In this document: piece by piece, positions 25,001 to 36,180 of the stretch | Position numbering within the stretch: the stretch's first letter is position 1 | Layout: each line of letters begins with the position of its first letter | NCBI GenBank assembly: GCA_963930655.1 | Contig: OZ005612.1 | Location: forward strand, 13,521,001 to 13,585,000 | Direction: 5' to 3' | Origin: Myrica gale | Lineage: Eukaryota; Streptophyta; Magnoliopsida; Fagales; Myricaceae | Length of the DNA: 64,000 bases | Position numbers and translations under genes: made by a program | The notes under the pieces: model-generated | Told to the model about the DNA's origin: nothing | Seen by the model: the letters and a program-made list of their open reading frames with translations, nothing else | The model's database searches: none

Positions 25001-26141
25001 GCAAGAGTAAGTGGAATTGTAAGTGGATACTGTAAGTGTACAGTAAGTATTTCTTTTCAAAATTGGAATGACACACTGCATCGTTTCATGAACACGTATG
25101 GATTTTAAGAAAGCATGACATGATATGAATTTCATGAACAAGCATGAATTTTAAGCAAGTATGAATTTTAAGCAAGCATAACATGACATGTGCATTGCAT
25201 GAATTTTTCAAGAAGAAAATTATGCAATGATTTTTATGGAAAGAATATGAGAAGTTTTATGAAACGATAAGTTAAGATTAAGGGCACCGGTCGGTACCGT
25301 ACCATCAAGTTGGACTCCCATACCGAAGGACATTTATGAGAAGGATGGGTGAATCCAAGAGGCTGTGCAAGCCACAATGAAGGACAGTGAGAAGGTGTGG
25401 TGCCTCCAAGGGTCGTGTCTAGCCATCAGGCCTGGGGCCACTTCAAGGGCTAGCTCGACCAGATGTAAAGTCTCTAAGGGAATTCGGGGACGGTTCCGAA
25501 GGGAACGCACAACCCTGACTTCAGGGGTCAAATGGAGCGAGCCCACAAGTAAAAGACATGAAATAATTATGATAAGGCCAACAAGGGCACAAGTACGAAA
25601 TGAATGATTTTTAAGGGCCAAGGGCCAGTTTTACAAGCGAGTATGAAAGAAAGTGGTTTTCAAGGGCCTGGGGCCGAAAACACTAAGCAAGAGCATATGC
25701 ATAATTCATGAGCACGCATATGCATCAGTTATCAAGTTTTCTTTCTTTCATTATTAAGCAAGTATGAGTCAAGAGCATGATTTAAGTTTTACGTTTTTCC
25801 CTTACTGAGTCTTTTTGACTCACATTTTTAAAACTGTGTCATTCCAGATGTATCAGGTGAAGAGAGTCAGGAGGACTACCTGACCTAGATGCCCAAGATG
25901 TTAAGCTTCGCATTTTGTTGATAGTGACATGAGCGTCACTAATTGGGTTCTAATATGTTTAAATATTTGTTTTGTATGAATTTAATGAGAACCCTGATTA
26001 TGTAAGTATTCACTCAAACCCCTCGCGATCCTGTACGTTTCCGCCGTAATCAAATAAGAATATAAGTAAGAACGCTGGAGCCATCCGGGGGATAGCTCGC
26101 GGCTGTCACGGTCCCTGCGGGATGCCGTTCGGGGCGTGACA
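22056..26141 (+). repeat. 3' LTR of element B (4086 bp)
   Basis: It has the same length and ends as the 5' LTR, with about eight substitutions by eye and no length change. The CAATC target copy follows at 26142. Confidence 0.95.
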
Positions 26142-27277
26142 CAATCCATACCTAGGATGACATCAAATCCTCCCATCTCCATAACTATCAAATCAGCCAA
26201 CATGACTTGCCCTTCTACTACTATCGGATAGTCCTTCACCATCCGGCTACACTCGACTCTTCCCCCAGCGGGCGTTGACACAAGGACACCACAATCCGAC
26301 AACTCACTATTTAAGGCATGTGTCTTGCAATATGCTGATGCAATGAATGAATGCGTGGCCCCTGAATCAAACAGAACTAGGGCTTCCCCCTGGGGCAAAG
26401 GCAACTTACCTGCCACCACTCGGTTCTGGTTCTCCGCGTCCTCCGGAGTCATTGCATATAACCTCGCCTGTGTTGGGCCTCCCTGCCTTCTTGCATTGTC
26501 CTGCTGCGTGGGTCGGGGTGCTTGGTTTGAGCTGTCTGCACTCCTACAGTCTCTGGCGAAGTGACCAGGCTTCCCGCACTTAAAACATAAACCCTGCCTG
26601 CACTCCCCTGGGTGTCTCTTATTGCACTTGTTGCATAGAGGAAACTGATTCCCTCCGGCATTCTGAGCTCCACCAGGCCTCTGGTTTGGCCTCGGGTTCG
26701 GCCTCTGGTTCGACCTCTGAGGCTGCCTCTGTGACGGCTCTGGCCTACTTTTCTTCCAGGGCATCTGCGGAATGGTTGGGTTGGAAGGAGCCTTCCTTTT
26801 TTGCTGGTCATGATAGACTGCTATCCTCTGCAGTCCTCTCTCCACTATCACTACCCGTTCAATTACTTCTGCCAGGGTTTTAAGGTTGTGACTATACACC
26901 CTGTCATAGACCCGTGGGTGTAACCCTTCCTCAAACTTTCGGGCCTTCCTTTCCTCATCGGGCACCAAGTACGGGGCAAACCGCACCAGCTCCATGAATC
27001 GGCCTGCGTATTGCTCCACCGTCATGGCTCCTTGGGTTAGGGTAGCGAATTCCCTTGCCTTCGCTTCCCGGGTCGTCCGTGGGAAATAACGATCTAAAAA
27101 TTCTTGCTGGAACCTCTCCCAGGTTATGGGCTGCTCTCCCAGCTCTTGTTCCAGCAACACCTTCTCGGACTGCCACCACCTTTTGGCATCCCCTTGCAGC
27201 TTGAAGGTAGCATAACTTAACTTTTGGGCCTCGGTACACCCCAAGACCTCAAGTAGCTCTTTCATCTCCACCAGCCA
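26142..27277 (-). pseudogene. Truncated gag and protease of element A
   Basis: On the minus strand the frame begins at the breakpoint with NWLVEMKELLEVLGC, so the start codon and about 73 gag codons (as seen in B) are missing. It continues open through the Retrotrans_gag region, the zinc knuckle [14 protein letters not shown] and the protease DSGATHSF, and stops at the insertion of B after GMD (near 26147). It does not share the B stop codon: position 16918 of B corresponds to CAG here. The rest of the polyprotein is at 9151-12279. Confidence 0.9.
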
Positions 27278-28596
27278 ATTTCGTGCAAGAGGTAATGGAA
27301 TCAACATACACTACGATTTATGAATGATTTAGTTGGTTATTTGATGTTTTTAATATTTTTCCATTTGTGGGTATTGTGGAATGAATTTGTGATGATTAGA
27401 GCTTATTAGAGTATTAATAATATGTATATTAGAATTAGAATTGCATGAGGATGATTTGTGAGTGTTTTTGGCTTGGATTTGAGTGTGGGGAGGCCTGAAA
27501 AGTTGTGTTTTCGATCTGGATTTGTCACGCTCGATCGCCTGTTTCTGACGATTGATCGTCTGTTAGATGGTGGTATTGCCGATTGATCGTCTATGTGATG
27601 ACGATGGATCGTTCGTTAGTTGGAGGCTCGGCGATCGATCGTCTATTTTTAGACGATCCATCGGTATTGAACACCAATCGATCGTCTATAGTAACAATCG
27701 ATCGCGTGTTTTGGTCAGATCGCTGCATCGCTGATTTTTTTAGTCTTTGTTTTTATAATTGATACATGTGTAGTATTTGAGCTATATATTGAATGTTTGA
27801 TTATTGAAGTGCTTGAGTTCTGAAAATAAATCATGGAGTTTGAGAAGCATGTAGGGTGAATATTGGAGTGTTTTTGACTTGTTATGTTTGAGATTATTTG
27901 AGGGATAGGCTTAATTCTTATGTGGAGCTTTACGAATTACTTAATTGGTGTATTTTTTTAGATTGGTGGCGATGGATAATAGTTGGATTTACGAGAAAAT
28001 AAGGTTTGGTGAAAAGTATGCGGAGGGGGTCCGTAGGTTTGTCGATATGGCTGCTTCTTGTGTAAACTCTCGGGGTCAGATCAGATGTCCGTGTCGGAAG
28101 TGCAGAAATGTAGTATTTCAAGTGTTAGATAAAATGGAAGATCATATTTACATTAATGGGTTTGATGTGAGCTATAAGTTATGTGTGTTTCACGGGGAGG
28201 GTATGCAACATACTTTTAATTTGAGTCAAGAGTCCGGTGCGGGTTTACCATATAGTGATGATGATTTAGAGGGAGATAACTCTGATAGAATGACAAAAAT
28301 GTTGACTGATGTTCGCGCCGGATTAGATGGTGGGCCGATGAGGGTTGAAACGGAGAACCCTAATAATAAGGAAACCCCTAGTTCGCAACCGAATGGTTCA
28401 ACACCACTTAATAAGTTATGGGAAGAGGCAGAACAAGAATTGTATCCTGGATGTACCAAGTTTAGTAAGTTGTCATTTACGGTCCGGTTGTTGCATGTAC
28501 AGTCAGAGAATAAGTTGTCAGTTAAAGCATTTGATATGATATTACAGTTGATTATGGAGGCGTTGCCAGAGGGGGAGACATTATCGAGATCGTATC
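27278..28596 (+). repeat. Duplicated CACTA left flank (second copy of 2671-3989)
   Basis: These 1319 bases match 2671-3989 without any gap (constant offset 24607), and I see one substitution (in GACAAAAATG against GACAGAAATG). The copy begins inside gag of element A at a junction sharing ATTT with both parents. It ends exactly at the GTATC target, followed by an LTR. This is a recent duplication of host flank, not a second transposon. Confidence 0.93.
27972..28596 (+). pseudogene. Duplicate of the TNP2-like N-terminal exon
   Basis: This is the same 208 codons as 3365-3989 with one amino-acid change (Glu to Lys in the acidic linker). It runs into the LTR at 28597. It came along with the duplicated flank, and the downstream transposase exon at 32321 is now physically joined to this copy through the third LTR. 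Confidence 0.85.
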
Positions 28597-31500
28597 TGTC
28601 ACGCCCCGAACGGCATCCCGCAGGGACCATGACAGCCGCGAGCTATCCTCCGGATGGCTCCAGCGTTCTTACTTATATTCTTACTTGATTACGGCGGAAA
28701 CGTACAGGATCGCGAGGGGTTTGAGCAAATACTTACATAATCAGAGTTCTCATTAAATTCATACAAAACAAATATTTAAAACATATTAGAACCCAATTAG
28801 TGACACTCATGTCACTATCAACAAAATGCGAAGCTTAACATCTTGGGCATCTAGGTCAGGTAGTCCTCCTGACTCTCTTCACCTAATACATCTGGAATGA
28901 CACAGTTTTAAAAACGTGAGTCAAAAAGACTCAGTAAGGGAAAAACGTAAAACTTAAATCATGCTCTTGACTCATGCTTGCTTAATCATGAAAGAAAGAA
29001 AACTTGATAACTGATGCATATGCGTGCTCATGAATTATGCATATGCTCTTGCTTAGTGTTTTCGGCCCCAGGCCCTTGAAAACCACTTTCTTTCATACTC
29101 GCTTGTAAAACTGGCCCTTGGCCCTTAAAAATCATTCATTCGTACTTGTGCCCTTGTTGGCCTTATCATAATTATTTCATGTCTTTTACTTGTGGGCTCG
29201 CTCCATTTGACCCCTGAAGTCAGGGTTGTGCGTTCCCTTCGGAACCGTCCCCGAATTCCCTTAGAGACTTTACATCTGGTCGAGCTAGCCCTTGAAGTGG
29301 CCCCGGGCCTGATGGCTATTCCACTTACTCTTGCTGTTCTTGTTCGTGTATACAGACACGTGGATCGCCTACAAGCGATTCAAATATTCTTTTAGACTTT
29401 AAGAATTATGAAATCATTTCTTTTGAAATCAGTCATCAATCGAAGATATATATATATATATCTATATATACATATCACAGAAATTCATTTAATTACAAAA
29501 TAATTATTTTATTCTTTTCCTTAACAATATTCAAAACTTAACTTATTAAATTAATATTTTTATTGAAATAAAAATATATTTATCCATGTACGTGTCTCGA
29601 TTAGGGTTAAATAATACTCATAGGTTTAGATTTAAACCTAAGTCTCTTTTTATTACACGTACTACATTACCTTATATCTAACTATTAATAATTTATTCAT
29701 GATTAAATCTTAACTTAGACTTTAAACCTCAAATAAAACCCGAGTAAAACTTAACTAGGGTTCCAATAATATTTAATAAAGATCATGGCTCTATAATATT
29801 ATTCCAACTAGCCTAACTCTAATTTTTCTTATCCAACACAAAAATGAAAATACATAAATCATAAATTTGCACTTAGGGTTAACTTCTTGTAACTTTCGGC
29901 CACTACCATTTATGCACCAATTAATCACAACTTTTCTCCAAGGGTGATCCCATCCTCCAATCAACAAATTTCACAACCTAATATCTACAAATCAAAACAC
30001 CAATACCATACACCATACTCAAGGCATTCGGCCAACTCAAGTTTTTACCCAATGATTAGTTTTCTTTTATTTCCTTCAATATGCATGCTCCCAATACTTA
30101 ACATAATCATCCACTATGCATTTAAGGTCATAAATCTTGCACATGTTAAGGCCAATGTCCAAATCTACACATATTCAAAACTATACATGAAAATCCTCAT
30201 AGCTCATTTTCGGCCATACCCAAAATGTTACCTTTTTCATGCTAAAATCATATCATGCACATCCTTTGCATTTGTGACCTAACTAGCATGCATACACTTA
30301 ATCTTTTTATCAAATAATTCCATCAACAATAGGTCTACTCTTTATTCACACTAATATCCATAGATCTAAACAAAGATATCATTTTTCATCACCCAACATA
30401 TCAAAAACTTAGATCTAACTTCCTTTAACTTGCATTGTTCTCCATTTGCATTTTTCTTCACATACAACCTTAGATCTAGGGCTTTCATGGTTAGATCTAA
30501 CATTTAAACAACCTAGGGTTCCTAAGCATCCAAGATCTAACAACATCAAGGCATCTATCAAAATACAACTCCAAGATCTTACACATAGGCCATTCGGCCA
30601 CTCATGCTAACCCAACAAAATCATTTTAGTCTTACCTTATTGTTTGTCCAAGCTTGAGCACCTAGAAAATAAGGTACCTTTGGTTAGTACTTGTGAAGCT
30701 CAAGACAAAATCATCAATGAAACTAAACTCACCTTCAACCTTTACCAAATCTTCCTATCCTTCTCTTCCTTCAAAGATTCGGTCCACCCTCCTTAGAAAT
30801 GACCAAGCTTGGTTTAAAAGAAACTCTATAGTGGTGAAGAGGACATGGTAAGTTTGAAGAATAATGGTGTCAAATGGCTAGGTTTTCATGGTAGGATTTG
30901 TCAACAAAAATGAGAGATTTACTTGGCTTTTGGAATGGGTTTTGGCAAGCTAGATGGAAGTGGTTTAGAGGCAAGATGAAATGCACAAACCTTGAACTCT
31001 TGAGTGTGAGATTCGATCAAGGCTTGAAAATGGGAGAGAATGGAGAGGTTTGCAATATTCGGCCAAGGCTTAGAATGGGAGAGAGTTGAGTGAATGAGGG
31101 ATTCGGTCATGGCATTTGCAAAGGGTTTGTGTGAGTTTGAGTCTCCCCATGCAACCCTAAGGCTATGACATAGGGTTGAGAGAGAGAATGGTCATGAGAG
31201 AATTTGAAAGAGGGAGGGGGGATGAATGGAGGGGTTGGCCGACCAAGGCTATGTCCACATCCTTCTCTCTCTTTTTTATTTTTTATTTCCTTTCACTTCT
31301 CTCACTCTCACATCACATGTCTTCAAAATTGGCTTGCATTTAAATTCTTCTCTTTCTCTCCTCATATGCTCCAACGTAAATCACTCCCTCTCTCTCTTGC
31401 TTTTCTCTTCTCTTTTTACTTCAATGCATTGTCTTATCACTCTTACACAACTTACACCTTCTTACACATCTCTTACACATCACATGGCACCTTACTTTGG

Positions 31501-32315
31501 CTTCCACATTTCCTCTCCTTGCCTTTCACGTAGAAGCCCTCATTTGCTTAGTTTGGTTGCTTTTCAACCAACCTAGTTACTTCCACATTAATATGCAACT
31601 AACTTTCAACTTGGTTTTCACTTATCACCTAACTTATCACTTTATAAGCTCTCTTACTTATCTATCCATTCCAATAGCTTATCACCTTATAAGTATGATA
31701 TCTTATCATGTGATAATGGCCTTAGCCTATCTCTACAATAATCACAAGGCCTTATCACTCTAAAGGTTTCCTAGCTTATCATGCTTGCTTATCACTATGA
31801 TAAGCAAGTGTGCTTATCAATTAAATCATTTCTAACTTTATCACATAACTACATAGCTTATCATTTGAATATTCATATGGAAATTCTATTAATAATATAG
31901 AACACATCATAATATTACATGTCACATACAATATATTAATCCATGTATTCAAAAGAATTTCATTATTTAATCTATTAATAATTTCGGCTTATACAAGGAA
32001 ATTATTAAAGCATAATTCGAATTATATGGCCCATGAATCATAGTAGGTAAATGAAAAATATCAGTTTGTAAAAGAGGAACTTACTTGCAAATTTCGGCTC
32101 TTAACATAATATAATTTGTACTTGCATTAAAATGGCATATTAATTATTTAAAGAGATTTTATGAAATAAAATCCCATTTAAATCGAAATACCATAACATA
32201 AGAAATTAGGCCATACATTGGCCAAAACATAGCCCCATTAAGAAATAAAAACTATTACATTGGAAAAATAAAATAATACATAAGCAATTACGTAGGGGAA
32301 AATCGGGGTCTCACA
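28597..32315 (-). repeat. Third LTR of the A-type element (3719 bp, internal deletion)
   Basis: It has the same ends as 3990-8092, flanked by GTATC on both sides (28592-28596, 32316-32320), so on its own it looks like a solo LTR. Compared with the left LTR it lacks 386 bp (left-LTR positions 4712-5097; the join shares CTA) and has one extra TA unit near 29450. At least 13 substitutions are visible by eye. The deletion removed the block that contains the GC-rich repeat at 4711-4860. Confidence 0.92.
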
Positions 32316-35311
32316 GTATCACGAGGCGAAACAATTGCGAAAGGGTCTTGGGTTTAGTTATGACTAGATTCATGCATGTCAGAATAATTGTGTGTTGTTT
32401 TGGAAGGAAAACAGTGAGTTAGACAATTGTCCGGTATGTGGGGTGTCCCGGTGTAAATTTGAAAATGAGTTGCGCAATCGATGTCCAAGGAAAGTTTTGC
32501 GTCATTTCCCTTTAATCCCTAGACTTAAACGTTTGTTTACCACAAAAGATGTAGCAATTGACATGAGATGGCATAAGGAAAAACAGGTCGATGACGGGGA
32601 GAGTTTGAGGCATCCTGCAAATTCATTGGTTTGGAAGAATTTTGATAAGGACCATGGTTGGTTCGCTCAAGATGCCCGCAACGTTCGCCTTGGTCTTGCT
32701 TCTGACGGGTTTAATCCATTTGGAAACATGAGCAATGCGTACAGTACTTGGCCAGTCGTTGTTTATCCATACAATTTACCCCCATAGAGGTGTATGAAGG
32801 TCCCATTTTCACTGATGACTCTTTTAATCCCGGGTCGAATGTCACCGGGAAATGATATAGATCTATATCTTCGACCCTTAGTGGACGAGTTGAAACAACT
32901 ATGGGAAGATGAAGTTGAGACGCATGACGCTTCAGATGGGACGACATTTAACATGCATGCAACTTTGATGTGGACCATAAATGATTTCCCAGCATATGCT
33001 AATTTATCTGGATGGAGTACCAAAGGAAAGTTAGCATGTCCAACGTGTAATTTAGACACTGACTATAAGTGGTTGAAGCACGAGAGAAGAATGTGTTATA
33101 TGAGTCATAGGAGATATTTGACATCGGGGCATGCATGGAGATACGACGTGGATACGTTCAATGGGAAAGAAGAACATGGACTTCCACCTGAGGAGTTAAC
33201 TGGTGAGGACATATTGGAACAACTGACGCATGTCGGGGAGACTATCTTTGGAAAAGCGTCAGGGAAGAATAGGGGAAAGAAGAAACAATCGTTAGAACGT
33301 TTGAATTGGATGAAAAAGAGCATCTTTTTCCAACTGCCGTATTGGAGTATGTTAGGGTTAGGACATAACTTGGACGTGATGCACATCGAGAAGAACATAT
33401 GTGACAACATCATTGATTGAGTGGGTGCACGTAGAGATTTAGCTGAAATGGGGGTAAAAAAATACTTGCATTTTGTGTATGATGGTCGGGTTGAATTGAT
33501 GCCTCAAGAGACGTATACTTTAACTGGGGAAGAGCGAAGGAGGGCCTATGAGTGGTTAAAAGAAGTGCGGTTCCCCGATGGTTATGCAGCTGAGATTTCA
33601 CATTGTGTAAATCTAGATGAGTTGAAAGTTTCTGGAATGAAAAGCCATGATTATCACGTGTTCTTGCAGAGGGTTCTTCCAGTGATGATCCGAGGGTTGT
33701 TAAAGGAAGATGTGGGTGGCCTAGTGACTGAATTATGCTTGTTCTTTCGAGAGTTGTTTTCTCGTACGTTGAAGATTTCTGTATTGCAGAGGATGTCAGA
33801 AGATATCGGAATAATTTTATGCAAGTTATAAATGATTTTCCACCTGCTTTTTTACAGTGATGATGCATTTGGCTGTCCACTTACCATGTGAAGCATTGCT
33901 TGCTGGACCCATACAATACAGATGGATGTATCCAGTTGAACGGTTGATGGGTGGCTCGAAAAGGAATGTGAAAAATAAGTCTCGTACTGAAGGGTCGATT
34001 GAAGAAGCGTATATTGAGAATGAGTGTTCGACATTTTGTTTCCAATACCTCCGAGGGGTCGAAATAGTGTTTAATCGCAGAAATCGAAACTACGATTCCG
34101 ACGGCGAAATTGAGGTACCATAAAGGTCATTGGATGTGTTCACTCAGGGAATTAGATTGATAGGGGCTGCAAAAGGGCATGACATAGACCGAACAGAGTT
34201 CAAGAAAGCTCGCTAGTTTGTGCTGAACAATTGCAAAGACATCAGCGTGTACTTAAAGTAAGTAAAAAGATATACATGTATGTTTTTCCAAGATAAACAG
34301 TTGTTGATTAACATTATCGTTATAGTGAACACATGGACGAACTTCGCGCGCAAGGAGTTTCCAACATTTCTCGTATGCATGAGGAAGAATTTCCGGATTG
34401 GTTCTTAGGGCGAGTAAGTCTTATTTTTAGAACTCATTGAAATTAATATCGTGTTTTTTTAATGAACTTATAATGTATTTGTAGTTTCAAAAATTACGAT
34501 CTCAAAATCCATGTACATCGATCGATGAATTGTATTCACTGACACGTGGGCCTGATACACGAGTGATGCGTTATTCTGCATGTGTTATGAATGGATGTAG
34601 ATATCATACAGTACAACGGGAAGAACGTCGGAGAACTCAGAATAGTGGTATTGTAGTACCGGGATCACATGAGGGAAATCCAATAGAATTTTATGGGAGA
34701 CTTGTAGACATTTATGCCATGCAATACTTGTGGAGAAATACAGTATATTTGTTTAAGTGTGATTGGTGGGACGTCGGAGATCATCGTGGAATTCGTATCG
34801 ACAAGAACTTTGAGAGCATAAACACTTCCCGATGATGGTACTTAGAAGATCCATTTGTTTTGGCTAATCAAGCAAGTCAAGTGTTTTATCTAGTTGATCA
34901 TCTACATGGACCTACATGGCGAGTCGTGCAGAAGTTGTCGTGTAGAAATGCATATGACATTCCCGGACCAGATCCGGAAGGTGAAGTTGACGTAAACGTT
35001 GAATCGGGAGCAACCATCGTGAATGAAGCGTATCAAGAGAAAGATGTCATTGACTTGTTTATAGACTTCCGACAATTTAACCTTAATCCACTATGGAGGG
35101 ATGACGTTACGCCAAACGTTATCGAAGCTTCTGAGGAAATTGATCGGCAAAAAAAAAGACATATAGATAGTAATGATGTTTCGGAGGGGATGAATCAAAA
35201 ATTGAAGAAAATAGCGAAGAAACTGTTGAAGAAAATTCGTTCGAAAGTGATAGCCATTCTACTGAGAATGAGGCATCGGACGATAACCTGCAAGAATCGG
35301 ATTCTGATTAA
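32316..35311 (+). pseudogene. TNP2-like CACTA transposase, main part (Transposase_21, DUF4218, DUF4216)
   Basis: After the GTATC copy the frame resumes as His-Glu-Ala and shows the TNP2 core: CPVCGVSRCK, RLKRLFTTKDVAIDMRWH, YPYNLPP, LLIPG, and the DUF4218 signature HVFLQRVLPV...LAVHLPCEA...YRWMYP. An intron with GTAAGT follows (about 34258-34324), then FPDWFLGR, a second intron, and a DUF4216 region (LFKCDWWDVG, DPFVLANQ). An acidic tail ends at TAA 35309-35311. Lesions: stops at 32365-32367, 32785-32787 (Trp to stop), 33418-33420, 33829-33831, 34214-34216 and 34833-34835, a frameshift at 33832-33856, and another at the A-tract 35150-35158. It is not functional. Confidence 0.88.
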
Positions 35312-36180
35312 TAAATTCCTTCAAGTATATTTTCTTTTTAACCTTCATGTTTGCTTAACAGTTTTTACTGTTACTATTTCTTTTACAATATCTTTATCGT
35401 TTATTTTGTTATGTCACAGCTTGTACGGTGAATGAAACGTGCACGAGAATTTCCTTCAGTTACTTCTGGACGGTTGCATAGTCCAGTTAGTCCGGTTAGT
35501 ATGAGTTCGATCTCGTGCCCTACCCTGAGCGCTCCAACACCGAGAGCGAATGAAGCCATGACTTAAAGCACGCCAGCTTGTCCTAGTAGTTGTACATGTA
35601 AGAAATTATTCTAATGAATATTTCAATTTTTTAAAGTTAACTAACCGACTTTGTTAATTTAATTTTATGTAGCGACATCAGCTTCTAAGCGTGGGCGAGG
35701 TAGGACACGTGGGGTCGTTTGGAGAAGAGTCTTGGGTCTGGGTCCAGTTCCGGGAAACTATCGGTCCATATCCCGGATGGAGAGTGTGAATGAGTGTCTT
35801 CCACTGCTGCCACTTTATCGACGAAGATTGGAATGTTGGTCCGAGGGCTGATTCCAATCTCCGTTAACAAGTGGGTCGACGTTCCTTGAGAAGTGAAGGA
35901 GTACATTATGGATCGGGTGTTGGTATGATTAAATTCGTAAACATAGAATTTTTGTATAAGCAAATCGTTAAACTTGTAATATTGTATGTTTTTGTATTTA
36001 TGTAGGACCAATTCGACCTTGACTAAAACCGTTAGGAGGACGTGTGGACGGTGTTCGAGACTATGATGACGGCACATCGAACGCACCGCAACCGGATGCA
36101 TGCGTATTTCAAGAAGTTCTCGAGTAAAGAGGTTGCGTTGCTGAAGCCGCACCCTGATACCACGGAAGAACAGTAGAAGG

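Larger units (their letters stand above)
12280..26141 (+). mobile_element. Ty3/Gypsy chromovirus (Tekay/Del type), element B, full length, 13.9 kb
   Basis: This is a complete element with equal 4086-bp LTRs (12280-16365 and 22056-26141), primer-binding site, gag-pol, accessory ORF, polypurine tract and a perfect CAATC target duplication. It is the same family as A and is inserted in opposite orientation inside A. By eye the LTRs differ at about eight positions (for example 13271-13275, 14488 and 15151 against their partners), so it is young. It is non-autonomous in this copy because gag has a stop and pol a 25-bp deletion. Confidence 0.95.
3990..27277 (-). mobile_element. Ty3/Gypsy chromovirus (Tekay/Del type), element A, truncated and split
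   Basis: In minus orientation the surviving parts are truncated gag-protease (26142-27277), pol with chromodomain (up to 12279), an accessory ORF, the polypurine tract and the 3' LTR. The 5' LTR, primer-binding site and first 70-odd gag codons are gone at the breakpoint 27277/27278. Element B sits inside, at 12280-26141. Tekay assignment rests on the integrase chromodomain and LTRs over 4 kb. LTR comparison with 28597-32315 shows at least 13 substitutions by eye, more than between the two LTRs of B, so A is older than B. Confidence 0.88.

Noticed and set aside
27278..28596. Second CACTA element
   Set aside because: Gap-free match to 2671-3989 with one change, and it ends exactly at the same insertion target. 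It is a duplicated flank.
28597..32315. Independent solo LTR flanked by GTATC
   Set aside because: The flanks alone would allow it, but the left flank is a duplicate of 2671-3989 and the right GTATC pairs with 3985-3989, so it is the other LTR of the same insertion event after rearrangement.
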